DNA of 10,590 nucleotides from Strobilurus pachycystidiatus (taxonomy: Eukaryota; Basidiomycota; Agaricomycetes; Agaricales; Physalacriaceae), in NCBI GenBank assembly GCA_019915135.1, contig JAHLMK010000060.1:1-10590 (forward strand), given 5' to 3'. A program made the position numbers and the translations under genes. Of the stretch, positions 1 to 8,929 are shown piece after piece; position 1 is the stretch's first letter, and every line of letters starts with the position of its first letter. The notes beneath the pieces are model-generated. The model worked only from the letters and a program-made list of their open reading frames with translations. It did no database searches and had not been told where the DNA came from.

Positions 1-1335
1 AGGGAATATGTGGGTACGGGCGTTCTGGGGGAAGACCCTGGCAGAGATGCGACCCTTCGGCATCACAACGGCAACTGTCTCAAATGTTGCGATCAGTTCG
101 CTCATCAAAGATCATGGCGTGCCGAGCCAGAACTTGTCCTCAAGCTTAAATCATAGGTATTGGGGTATATACGCTACCGTTTCGTATGTTTTAAGCATGT
201 AAACAATGCTAAATTGAATTCTGAATTGAGCCCCGGAAGCGGATTTTTGATTTCTACTACCTTCAAAAATGAATTGTCTACCAGATTATAGGCCATAGCG
301 CTGGCAAGAAAGTGAAAGCTGATCTTGGAAATCGGCTTCCAGGGCTCGATGCGCAAACACAAAAGACAGGTTTTCGAGCCACTCCGGTGACGAGAAGTCT
401 CACGCAACGGCTTGAACCTAGCTTGGAAGGAAGAGGTTCAATTGTATTGGAACAGTGGTTATCCGCGGAGTATGTGGACCCTTGTACAGCACATTATCAT
501 TAATTATATGGCATACTCATGTACCAGTTGAGATTTCTGGTGCCTAGGATGTATAGTAGAGATACGAGGTCGTCCATGGTAAAGCCTTGAATGCCATCAT
601 GCAACACGTGGCAAGCGATGTCAGCAGTTGCCGTGATCATCATCAGCCCGGCTTGATTGAATCCTCCAAAGCAAACAGGACCAATCCACCAGGGTCCTCC
701 TCCCAATCGCCCGTACCCAGAATATGGACCGATATCACTTACATCCGTGTTCTTGATACTTGCGGGACTACTAACGTGTGTGCCGACGTAGACCCAAGTT
801 TATGATCATTCTCCACAAATCACACTCAACTATCAGGAATGAGGCTCTCAAGAAATACGGTGCTATCAAGTACTACCACTACTATCATTTACACTGGGAG
901 ATGATGGTGTTGAGAATCTACTATACACCACAAAATCGAAGTCAGGTATTTTTGAGCTCACGAGAGTGCCCAGAAACGGAGATTGTGAGGGTCGATCGAA
1001 GAGCCTGTGCGGACCTCATCAGGACATGTCGGCGAAACTGAGGGAGACATTTTCTTGAGAGCCATGCCTTTTTGGGACCTGTGTTCGGATAGCAGCCCAT
1101 GGCACCCAGAAAACCTCCTGATGAGTTTGGATATTCTCAATGTTTGGCACGAATAATCTGCTGATCACCGTTTGGCAATGGCGTTACTGGACTTGACTGG
1201 CAGCACCTTGGCGTCTCGATTATCGTTTGCTTATACATCAGTAGCATACACTTGTCATAATTCAGGCAGTTTTCGAGGATGATTGGGCTCATTGCATTGC
1301 ATTCAAATTGTACAAATATGATGGTTCACTGCTGC
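1..1335. other. Region without a supported gene, 3' of gene A
   Basis: No gene in this 1.3 kb can be supported. Several ORFs of 50-90 codons lie on both strands, but none shows a recognisable domain or joins to neighbours through convincing splice sites. The plus-strand stretches at about 8-202 and 312-503 and the minus-strand stretches at about 500-790, 958-1140 and just left of 1300 are the longest. The sequence directly left of 1336 should hold the 3' UTR and polyadenylation site of gene A, but I see no clear AATAAA on that strand. The region may be decayed coding sequence or intergenic DNA. Confidence 0.5.
500..790 (-). other. Unrecognised protein-like ORF, possible exon of a decayed gene
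   Basis: Reading leftwards from about 790 there is an open frame ending at a stop at 500. It encodes a Gly/Trp/aromatic-rich segment (residues such as YGRLGGGPWWIGP) followed by a hydrophobic stretch (GLMMITATADIACHVLH) and an acidic segment before the stop. The composition is more protein-like than the other short ORFs nearby. Just upstream, around 800, the frame meets a TAA, and I could not find a clean acceptor and upstream exon. I do not recognise the family. It may be the last exon of a broken gene or a chance ORF. Confidence 0.25.
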
Positions 1336-2702
1336 TTATGCATCGTTTGACTCGACACTTCCCCCTCCAGATTCCGGAGCAGTCTTCCGCTTCTTGCTTG
1401 CCGGCGCCTCATCCGCGCCAGCACCGGTACGCTTCTTTGTTGTCTCTGCTGTCGAAGCCTTGGCCGTCACCTTCGCTGCGAATTTCTCCATCGTGCAAAT
1501 GTACGCCGACTCTGTCTGCGGCGGTGCAGGCGTCTTTGTCAACTCGCCGAATGTTTGGATGTCGGTGTCGTACATCTTCTTGAAGGCTCTGGTGAGGTGA
1601 CCGTCAGCCTGGTGATCAGAAACAACGTCATAAGAACGCACTTGTTGATGAAATCCGCATCGCGGCTGCGCCAGACCTTCAACATGGCGTCCGGGCCATC
1701 AATCCACCATCGCGTATCCGTGAGTTCCTTTCCGTGAATGTAATGGTACCGCTATACAAGCGAAAATCAGTATCGCTATCTTAGAATGTGGAGAATGCAT
1801 ACAAGATGGGCAATTCGGTAGTGAAGTTTGAGTGTGGTACAAACTTCCGGTGTACTGGCGATGATTGTGTCAACCAGTGTGGTGAGATTCCAGTTCTCGT
1901 TGACAGAGGACTTGATCTACGAACGACGTCTCAGAATGGAATAGACTGTCCTTAACAGAACACGCACTATGTCTTTGATCTTGAAGCGAATATTCGTAAG
2001 CGCGTCGCCAATGATTGTGTTGATCTTCTGGACGGCGGCCTTGTCGGCAGGTGCAGAACTAGGGAGGCCAGTGATGCCAATTTCTCGCATTGAAGCCTGT
2101 TGCGCGTAAGCGGCATGTAGAGCAGAGACACGACCACACACCAGAACTTGAGGCTTGTTATTCGTGCCATTGTAGGCTATGAGCGTAGTGCAGAGCAGAT
2201 GCACGAAAGCCGTATGCCGGATGGTCAGCTGAAATGATATGAGACTCGAAGCTGGGAATGTTGGACTGTAGACACACTGAAAGTTCGCTTGAAACGGCAT
2301 AAGCCTGGCGCTGCGATGTGCGCATCTCTTGCAGATCGCCCCAAACGTCCAAGAGGAGAGAGTGGCTCAGGAAGAGACGCTCCTCCATGCATGATGCCTT
2401 GGAGACGGTTGTATCAGAGTCGCAATATTGTCAGATCAACTCACATTTGTAAAAAGATCCCATTCACGCAGTTGATCATCTTTCCATTTCTCAGTCTTGA
2501 AGCTGCGAAGAACATGCCCCAAGCTGCGAGCCGCTTCGGGTGGCAGAACAACGGGAACAGAGCCCTCGGCGGATGCAGTTGGATTCAATGGCGCTGGCGC
2601 TGGCGGGGTCGTGGTGATCTGGTCGGCAGGCGGCAGCTCCTCGTCTGTGAGAATTGGCGAATTAGCGTCGAATTCTTCCATGAAAGTGCTGATGGCGCTC
2701 AT
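1336..2702 (-). CDS. Gene A: predicted nuclear companion protein of the transposon cassette, six exons
   Basis: I do not recognise a named domain and assign no molecular function. Exons by hand: 2702-2445, 2397-2278, 2228-1968, 1916-1803, 1751-1642 and 1588-1336. They are joined by five GT-AG introns of 47, 49, 51, 51 and 53 bp, and all phases agree to give 371 codons plus TAA. The ATG at 2702 is chosen over an in-frame one near 2846 because the extra stretch does not look protein-like and a TATA-like TTTAAAAA lies about 55 bp upstream. Residues 1-86 start with an acidic segment, then a Pro/Ala-rich linker. Residues 87-290 are mostly helical and hydrophobic. A Trp-rich patch (TRWWIDGP) precedes a charged segment near residue 280. 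The C-terminal 60 residues are Lys/Ala/Thr-rich with a nuclear-localisation-like KKRK. It is divergent from the transposase gene and uninterrupted, so it could still be expressed. My impression that such proteins neighbour this transposase family in other mushrooms is memory, not a search result. Confidence 0.75.
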
Positions 2703-3058
2703 GTTGCTCGTGGGATGAGAGATTGTTGAATATCGACTCACTGCATTTCGAGTTGTTTTTAAATCTCCTGAGAGGAGCAAAGGCAAGGAATTGTCGAACA
2801 AAGGGAACGTTGAACGCGAGATGATCAAAGTCGAGAGCCAAGGCATGTCTGACAGCGATCAACTCTGATCACGCCATGAAGTAACCATGTGGCAGACAAT
2901 TGATCCGATTGACCGAAGACCCGAGGCATCATTGCTTCCATCTTCACGACCATCCTGCGCTTAATATGGACTTGTTTTTGTTCTTGAAAAGACCGTCACA
3001 TAGCTGCCCAATCCCTTAAGACGACAAAGAACTCAACATTGTCCGAGAATTGATCAAG
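2703..3058. promoter_or_regulatory. Divergent promoter region between genes A and B
   Basis: This 356-bp gap separates the start codons of genes A (minus) and B (plus), so it must hold both promoters and 5' UTRs if the genes are transcribed. For A, a TATA-like TTTAAAAA lies at about 2756-2763 on the minus strand, and a small palindrome (CTCCT-GAG-AGGAG) lies beside it at about 2765-2777. For B, the only AT-rich candidate is TTAATATGG near 2960, about 100 bp before the ATG, and it is weak. A shared bidirectional promoter would coordinate A and B; that is inferred from the layout only. Confidence 0.5.
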
Positions 3059-6000
3059 ATGCCCCAACCAGTGCCACTTCCCAAAGGTGTGTAATTTTCT
3101 CTACCTCTTTACGATCCGCTCAAGTCTTCAAGGCTTTGAGGCGTCATCAAACAAGAAGCAAGCGCGATGTCTACTTTGTTTTGCCGCAGATCCTGAGTCC
3201 AAGCAAGCGCAGTTTATGCTGAAAGGATCTGTTGAGAGACATGTCGGGTCAGCTCACCATCGAGCTATTGCGTCTCAGAAGGAAGAAGACGACAGATCCG
3301 AGACGCGGCGTCAGGCTCAACTCAAAGAGACGTATCAGCAACCAGTCGTTCCTCCGCCTGCAACATCTGCCAACTTTGAGCAGGCCAAGCGCCCATCCAT
3401 GTTTCCCAATTCTGATATGGACGTCGACGCTACAGACTTCGCTCATTATCTGATTCCTGATGTCGACATGGGAATTCCAGACCTTCCGTCTTGCCCCGAA
3501 GATATTAAGGCCGCCATTCAGCAGCAATTCGCTATCCTAACCGAACAAGCTGAACATCGCAGTCTCTTTGGTGATAGTCTCACTGAGGATGACGACGACA
3601 TCACACTTAGCTCAGTCACGGATCGATTGCGCCACATGGGTATGTTGCGTCTTTTCCTCCCGACTACCCATGTTGAAATTTACAATAGGCTTTGCGCAAT
3701 CCGAGGAGGAGGAAAGCGTACCTCCAGTAACTGCACCCCCCGATCCTGCATATTCCCCATATCCCAACAAGACTATGATGTTCTTAGACGTCTTGGACAA
3801 TCTACCTCGTCTGCGAATTTCGAGTGCTCAGATGCGCTTCCTTCTCTTTGTACTCAAGTCTCTTGACGTCTTGAATACCCCATCATATGACGCTCTACGC
3901 TTACTCCAGAAGGATCTGAATGCCAAGTGTGGTGTCAAAACCACAGGACACACGTCCTCACTTGGGAACAAGTTCTACGTCAACGACATCCGCGATACTG
4001 TCGCTCAAACAGTGTCCAACCCAGAGTTGGCGCCGCTCCTTCACTTCTATCCCGAAGAAACAGAAGACGGATCTGTTTCGGAGGTCTGGCAAGCAAGTCG
4101 CTGGCAGGAATATTCTCCATCAGAGCGCACCCCGATGTACTCAACAGGCTTGCGGCGATTCTTCATTGAAGAAGTCTCACGTTTACGCGATGACCGACTT
4201 GTTATTGCCCATGATTGGGTTATTCGAAAGGGGCAGCTGACAGCTCGGTGCTCTGTTGTGTCTCTCACACTCGAGGGATGGAATATCTCATCTTCAAAGG
4301 AGATCGTTCCCGCAACAAGCTTTCACTCTTCGGCACCGGAACTTCAGGAGCATCTCAGCACGCATCCCTGGCTGACTCCTGAAGCTGCTCCTCCAAGCAT
4401 CAGCCCACTCCGTGAGCTTGCCGGGGACGAAGATCTCTTCACAGTGTACGAACCTATCTGGTCCGACGACGTTTCGGGAAACCGAAGCAAGCAATATAAT
4501 AAGCATATGAACTTCTACGGAAGTTGCGCCAATCTGCCTGGCCAGATGCTTCAACAAGAGTTCTGTGTCGATTTTATCTCGGCGTCACCTCATGCATCCA
4601 CCGCCGAACAATTCTCAGCTATTCGCGACCAGATCAAAGCTACCCATACCAATCCAATTCGATGTTACAATGCTGCCACTCGTTGAATGTGTCGCATTCG
4701 TATTCTTCTCCCATCTCTCCCTGCCGATAATCCCCAACAGTCGGAGGAGTCGTCACACATTGGTGGCAACGGCAACCAAAAGTGTCGGAAATGCCACGCT
4801 GGCGGGAACTATGTGTTCACCGAGTCAAATGATGGCTACCATTCTCTGCATTATACGGGTGTGCTGCGCTCGGCTGAGGAAACACGCGAGGAGATCAAGG
4901 AACAGTTGCGCTGTGCCTCACATGGTGTTAAGAAGGCAGTAGCAACTCGTCAAACCGAGAGCGGAGTCAAGGATAAGGTAGCACAGCACTGGATTGATAT
5001 ACTTCTCCAGAAGTGCACCGAGATTCGACACAAGCATCCCGAGCGGACTATTGATGAGGTGTCCAAGGAGCTGATGGAGTGGCTCGACAAGCAACCAGGG
5101 GATAAGATGAACCCGCTTCTGGATCTGGCCGGGCTGGACCCGACTCAAGATACGCCTGTCGAAATCCTCCACACAATCTTACTTGGTATCATCAAATATG
5201 TCTGGCATATGCTACATACCTCCTGGTCTGATGCCGACCAAGCCCTCTTCGCAATCCGTCTCCAGTCCACCGATCTCAACGGGCTATCTGTCCCACCCAT
5301 TCGTGCGGCTTACATGATGCAATATTGGAAGTCTCTCATTGGCAAGCACTTCAAAACACTCATGCAGACAATGCCGTTCCACGTACACGATCTCACAACC
5401 CCCGAGCAGTTCCAGCTTATCAAGGCTGTTGGTGAGCTGGGATCGGTTCTCTGGGTTCACAAAATCAGCAATATGGACATATATCTCGCAGAGCTGGAAA
5501 CACTCATCGGGAATGTACTCGATGCCTTCAACTCCGTTGATCCTTCAAAAATAGTGACGAAGATAAAACTCCATCTTCTTCCACATCTCATCGAAGACAT
5601 ACGCCGCTTTGGCCCTGCAATTCGAAGCTCCACTGAGATCTACGAGTGCTTTAATGCTATCTTCCGACTCTGCTCTGTCTTGAGCAATCACCAAGCCCCC
5701 AGTCGTGACATTGCGTTGAAGTTCTCGTTGATGAAACGAGTCAAACATATCCTCAGTGGCGGGTTCTGGATTGTTGATGGAAAGCCGGTCCAGGCTGCAT
5801 TTCGAGTTCTTGAGCTCCTTCGCCAGAAACCCGTTGTTCAGCGTCATTTAGGATGGGTCCCACAGCAAGCCATAGAAGCAGGCTCTGTCCGTGCTATCTC
5901 AAAGGCAAAGATGGTTGTCATGGAGTGGGAACATACCATTGCGAAGCGCTCAACCGACACGGCTCTCGCCATCAAGACTCGCGGTCTTTGTGTATCGGAG

Positions 6001-6765
6001 GAACAGGGATGGAAACACGGTACTGCTGTCACCTCGCAGGCTGGTGATGTGTGCGTGCCAGGCTCCTGGGTCTTCGCAAGGAGTGACGGTCAGAATTCAT
6101 CGCCTATCATTGGCCGTATCACCGAGATCCTTGTCCCCGCACGTGCTGGGTCTTTATCAACCTCCGGTCTTGTTACCCTTGAACTCTTCTTCCTTGGTCG
6201 GAAGAAGCATGCTGAATTCAATCTCCCAATTCTCACTCGCAAACCCAACCCAGAGTCGATTCCTCGCAGCCGAACCATTTGCTCCTCAGAGATCCTGTTT
6301 TGCTTCTCAGCCCAACACGATTGTCGCTACGGGAAGTGTCAGCCAACCGCCTCTCGCGCTCAACGACAAGAGCGAGAGGATACAGATCGAACAGAGTCTC
6401 TGATGGAGCACTCCGATGACTCGAACTACCTTGTCAATCTCTACGGCCTTCACAATGCATCGTTGCTGCGAGAAGCTCTCCCTACTGATCTCGCAATGCC
6501 AGAGGCTCTTTTCCTCGATAGACGACAGAAACACGATGAGCAGGCACAATCACTACGCACCAGAAACACCCAGAAGCGAGCAACGAATGCTCAGAAACGA
6601 AAAGAGAAAACAGCAGCGAAGAAGAAGCAAAAGGAAGCAGAACAAATGGTGGGACCAATACCCGATTCGGAAGACGAGGCGAGCATCGAGTCTGAGGACA
6701 CAGCAGAGGAGGAAGGGAACGAGTCTGTCATTGCTAATTCATCACGAAAACGTCGTAGAGTATAA
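3059..6765 (+). pseudogene. Gene B: Tnp2/CACTA-like DNA transposase, interrupted by one in-frame TGA
   Basis: This is a transposase expected to cut and join transposon ends in the nucleus. Exons are 3059-3086, 3133-3639 and 3689-6765, with GT-AG introns of 46 and 49 bp that keep frame (about 1,203 codons). Residues 22-51 form a C2H2 finger (C22-x2-C25-x20-H46-x4-H51), probably for DNA binding. The RNase H core follows: WSDD-VSGN with D438/D439; PADNPQQ with D525, then H535 and a CxxC at 544-547; an LHTILLGIIKY helix block; and STEIYECFN with E828 or E831 as the third acid. The D...DNP...H-G...CxxC...E order resembles Tnp2-type CACTA transposases, and the block APSRDIA after it is strongly conserved in the basidiomycete family I recall. 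Around residues 930-1000 a hydrophobic beta-rich segment may be a small barrel domain. The tail has a Lys-rich helix, an acidic patch and terminal RKRRRV. A TGA at 4684-4686 (codon 511) lies between D1 and D2 in one unbroken frame, so the copy is probably inactive. A Plavaka- or KDZ-type assignment is the alternative. Confidence 0.85.
4684..4686 (+). other. In-frame TGA nonsense codon in the transposase
   Basis: The frame ...CYNAATR-TGA-MCRIRILLP... continues without any shift on both sides. The last residues before it and the first after it both belong to conserved blocks, and D525 lies only 14 codons downstream. A GT-AG intron covering the TGA would need a weak GTTACA donor at about 4664 and would remove the catalytic D, so splicing does not rescue it. 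CGA to TGA by C-to-T change is the simplest origin. Base-calling error is the main alternative. Confidence 0.85.
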
Positions 6766-6846
6766 TTTAATTCCTACGTGCACGCTTAGCTGCACGCTGT
6801 TCTTGACCATCGTTGTTGTTGTCGTCGTCGGCACTTCCAAAGTCAG

Positions 6847-6849
6847 GAG
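6847..6849 (+). repeat. Target site duplication GAG, left copy
   Basis: GAG directly precedes the CACTG terminus and is repeated at 7123-7125 directly after the CAGTG terminus. A 3-bp duplication is typical of CACTA (EnSpm) insertions. Confidence 0.8.
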
Positions 6850-6919
6850 CACTGCATGAAACATATCATATTTACGCCTGAAATATGATGAAAAAATGTA
6901 AAATTTCTTTAACATATTT
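6850..6919 (+). repeat. Left terminal inverted repeat of the CACTA-type MITE
   Basis: The first 27 bases (CACTGCATGAAAC...) are identical to the reverse complement of 7096-7122. After 14 bases holding 4 mismatches there are 21 more identical bases, then one mismatch and 7 matches. Confidence 0.9.
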
Positions 6920-7052
6920 TCACTTTAAAAATGATTAAAATATTGTAATAATTCATTAAAATATAGTAAATATATGCTACACCTTGCTATAATCAGATGT
7001 ATTCATCATATTTTTACTCAATTTCATGATAATTTTATCATTTTCAAGATGT

Positions 7053-7122
7053 AAATATGCTAAAGAAATTTTACATTTTTTCACTATATTTCCGACGTAA
7101 ATATGATATGTTTCATGCAGTG
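7053..7122 (-). repeat. Right terminal inverted repeat of the CACTA-type MITE
   Basis: This is the inverted partner of 6850-6919, with about 65 of 70 positions matching. On the minus strand it begins CACTGCATGAAAC. It is followed at 7123-7125 by the second GAG. Confidence 0.9.
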
Positions 7123-7663
7123 GAGGAGGGAGTGGCGAGGTTGGGGCAGGGCCAGGAGAAGGTGACCGATACGCGGCACGAATGAGCCGCCTGCGAGTCT
7201 CGAAATCTACACCGACTGCAGCCTGACTCTGTGTGTCCAGAGGAGAATTTCGACAAGAGCTGGGATGTGTGGCATAATATTCGGCTGCATTGACGCAATC
7301 CAATTCTCTGCGCTCAGCAAAATGACCGTGATATCGCGGACCACGGAAGTCAGATGCATCAGAATCAGGCCAGGTTCCGTCTGGATGATAGACGTCAACG
7401 GGTGGACCACCATTTGGTGTACGCGGAGCGACGGAGGAAGGGGGGGATGGACGAGGACTGGGTTCATCGGGTGTCGAGGGACGAGAAGTGGATTTGTCGG
7501 AGGGAGGGGTGGAAGTTCCGACCAGAAGAGTTCGTAGAAGCTGTTCGATTAGAGCAGCCTGTTCACCGTTTATATTGACGTTGATAGTGAGTTGGAATGT
7601 CTGTACAGAAAACTAAGCAGGCAAAAGGAATGAGACAAAAAAACAACGCACAGGGTCCGACAT

Positions 7664-8484
7664 GGGGAAGCACGCTGGTGCAGTGCAGTGTCCGTCCACC
7701 TGCTTTTAAGTCTAAGTTCTTCGGTGATCAATGACATGCGAAGGCTTTTGTCGGTGTGATACCCAGCGCATTGTGTTGAGGTTGTGAAGACATGAGCAAA
7801 GCGACGACATGACGGATTGATCGAAGGCGTACAAAAGGTCCGTGGGAGCCAATCATTGGGTCCCGCTGTTTGCTTTCTCAAGCCATTACACACAAAGGTT
7901 CGTCACACCTCAACAATATGTCAAAATTGCCATTTACACAAAGATACAGTAAGGGTACATCAAAAGTGACTACAGGACCTCAAACGACTTTTGTGGTGTA
8001 GTAAAAGACACGGCGAAGCTTAGCTAATTATTACTTAAGCAGAAGTTGCCTGCCACGGGCTCCCGATGAAGCCGGTTGCCGGTCCGCCGGTTCAAGTCGG
8101 GGTGAGGCCGCTCTGGCCATTGTGGCGCAATCAACGGGTCAGCCACGGGCTACTGACAAGGGATGCTTTATACAACCTTCGTAGTAGTGTATTACTTTCA
8201 CACAGTATTTTAATAGCTCAGAATGTCGTGTTTGTTAGCTTTAGAGGCCAATGGGGTTTGGATCCAAGTCTAATGGAGAGAAATGCTTTTCAAGGTTCTT
8301 ACTGAAACGCAGACACGGGTCTGGGTAACTATTGCCAGCTCAAGTCACAATGAGGCCATATCACGAACGGGTACATCACGGGCCCCACTGGCAGCAAAGG
8401 ATGCCTCAATAATGATTCTGCAAGACTGTGTAAGTGATGCGCAGGTACTAACAGGTAGCATATAAGAATGGTTAAAAACAACTT
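7664..8484. other. Gene-free region between gene C and the kinase, with degenerate repeats
   Basis: The part next to 7663 should hold the promoter and 5' UTR of gene C. A minus-strand ORF across 7570-7893 overlaps the start of C in another frame and has no recognisable domain. From about 8050 to 8450 the DNA holds weakly related short segments: CACGGGC occurs near 8055, 8142 and 8378, and a GCCGGT-type unit is repeated three times near 8071-8091. A stretch near 8092-8170 (TCAAGTC...TGAGGCC...AACGGGT...GGATGC) loosely matches one near 8340-8405. No RNA gene was seen. Confidence 0.4.
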
Positions 8485-8488
8485 TCAA

Positions 8489-8526
8489 GGGCGCGTAGCG
8501 CCCACGGGGTTTGGGGCTGGCCCCAA
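8489..8526. repeat. Two adjacent GC-rich hairpins at the end of the kinase coding region
   Basis: GGGCGC-GTA-GCGCCC at 8489-8503 can form a 6-bp stem with a 3-base loop. TTGGGGC-TG-GCCCCAA at 8511-8526 can form a 7-bp stem with a 2-base loop. On the minus strand they encode the last residues of the kinase model (GPAPNPVGATRP). Perfect stems this close together are unlikely by chance and suggest an inserted palindromic repeat or a transcript-end hairpin. Confidence 0.55.
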
Positions 8527-8828
8527 CAAGCTGGAGACCCAAGTTGCAGTCACGGAAGAGAAGGCGAGGAACGAGCCTTCCGACCGCGACGTAGACGCGG
8601 GTTGTAAGCTTGTGAACTTCGAATTGGGGCGGGCTGCTGGCAGTGGATCAAGGGTGGTGGCTACCAACTGCCGAAACCACTGTGGCGAATCCATAAACCA
8701 TGGAAGTTGTGGTACGTCGCAGGGTTGTTGACGCTGGAAAACAGAAACCTCTTCTGCTATAGCCCACAGGACAAGCCCCAGGGAAAAGATATCCCCCTCC
8801 TGCGTGACTTGCCCCTGAAGTGAATGCA

Positions 8829-8836
8829 ACTCCGGC
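8829..8836 (+). repeat. Target site duplication ACTCCGGC, left copy
   Basis: The same eight bases recur at 9299-9306, directly outside the other end of the element. Eight-base duplications are characteristic of hAT insertions. Confidence 0.92.
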
Positions 8837-8854
8837 TAGAGATGTCCACGAATA
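8837..8854 (+). repeat. Left terminal inverted repeat of the hAT-type MITE
   Basis: TAGAGATGTCCACGAATA matches the inverted right end at 16 of 18 positions. Confidence 0.85.
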
Positions 8855-8929
8855 TATATTCGAGTATATTCTTATTCATGCACACGAATAATCCCCCCTC
8901 CAAGGGTCATAATTGTTATTCATGAATAT

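Larger units (their letters stand above)
6850..7122. mobile_element. CACTA-type MITE (273 bp) inserted in gene C
   Basis: This is a non-autonomous DNA element with no coding capacity of its own. It is very AT-rich against its flanks and begins CACTG and ends CAGTG. Its terminal inverted repeats are about 70 bp with 5 mismatches, the outer 27 bp identical, and weaker pairing continues inward. It is flanked by the 3-bp duplication GAG. CACTA/G termini with a 3-bp duplication are the established signature of CACTA (EnSpm/CMC) elements, so it should be mobilised by a transposase of that superfamily. Whether gene B's transposase family is the one is unknown, since the TIR motif occurs nowhere else in the window. 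It could fold as a long hairpin and feed small-RNA production. The empty site is in frame for gene C. Confidence 0.92.
6767..7663 (-). pseudogene. Gene C: small companion protein of the cassette, split by a MITE in its last exon
   Basis: I do not recognise a domain. Exon 1 is 7663-7652 (four codons, starting MSDP), the intron is 7651-7601 (51 bp, GTGCGT...TACAG), and exon 2 is 7600-6767. The intact part begins with a beta-like TFQLTINVNIN followed by a leucine-rich amphipathic helix (EQAALIEQLLRTLL), which suggests a dimerisation element. A long Pro/Ser/Thr-rich disordered stretch comes next, then a motif with Tyr, Trp and Arg residues (VDVYHPDGTWPD) and an Arg-rich RRRLIRAAYR. After about residue 163 the frame runs into the MITE and stops at 6977, giving a predicted 211-residue product with about 48 element-encoded residues. 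Skipping the MITE and one GAG gives exactly 190 codons with stop. The true C-terminus would be Asp/Asn-rich and then basic (AAKRARRN), a likely nuclear localisation signal. Its stop codon is one base from that of the transposase, in convergent orientation. Confidence 0.75.

Noticed and set aside
1308..1737. Plus-strand ORFs across gene A's last exons, some over 60 codons.
   Set aside because: They are shadows of the minus-strand exons, which are supported by phase-consistent introns.
2229..2245. A 17-bp GT-AG interval (GTCTCATATCATTTCAG) as intron 2 of gene A.
   Set aside because: It is far too short for a spliceosomal intron. The 49-bp interval from GTGTGT at 2277 with the same acceptor keeps frame and matches the other intron lengths.
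4664..4740. An intron that would skip the TGA in the transposase.
   Set aside because: The only donor/acceptor pair seen (GTTACA...CAACAG) would delete the conserved ADNP block with a catalytic Asp.
6850..7122. The AT-rich block as a terminator or 3' UTR of the transposase gene.
   Set aside because: The long inverted repeats, CACTG ends, 3-bp duplication and in-frame empty site in gene C identify it as an inserted element.
7207..7467. A second minus-strand ORF overlapping gene C in another frame.
   Set aside because: The alternative frame carries the spliced MSDP start, continues to the Arg-rich segment and rejoins an in-frame tail past the MITE.
1100..8060. Terminal inverted repeats and a target duplication bounding the whole A-B-C cassette.
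   Set aside because: I compared the flanks left of 1336 and right of 7663 by eye and found no matching inverted ends. Single CACTG/CAGTG words (for example near 1325 and 7681) have no supporting extended repeat or duplication.
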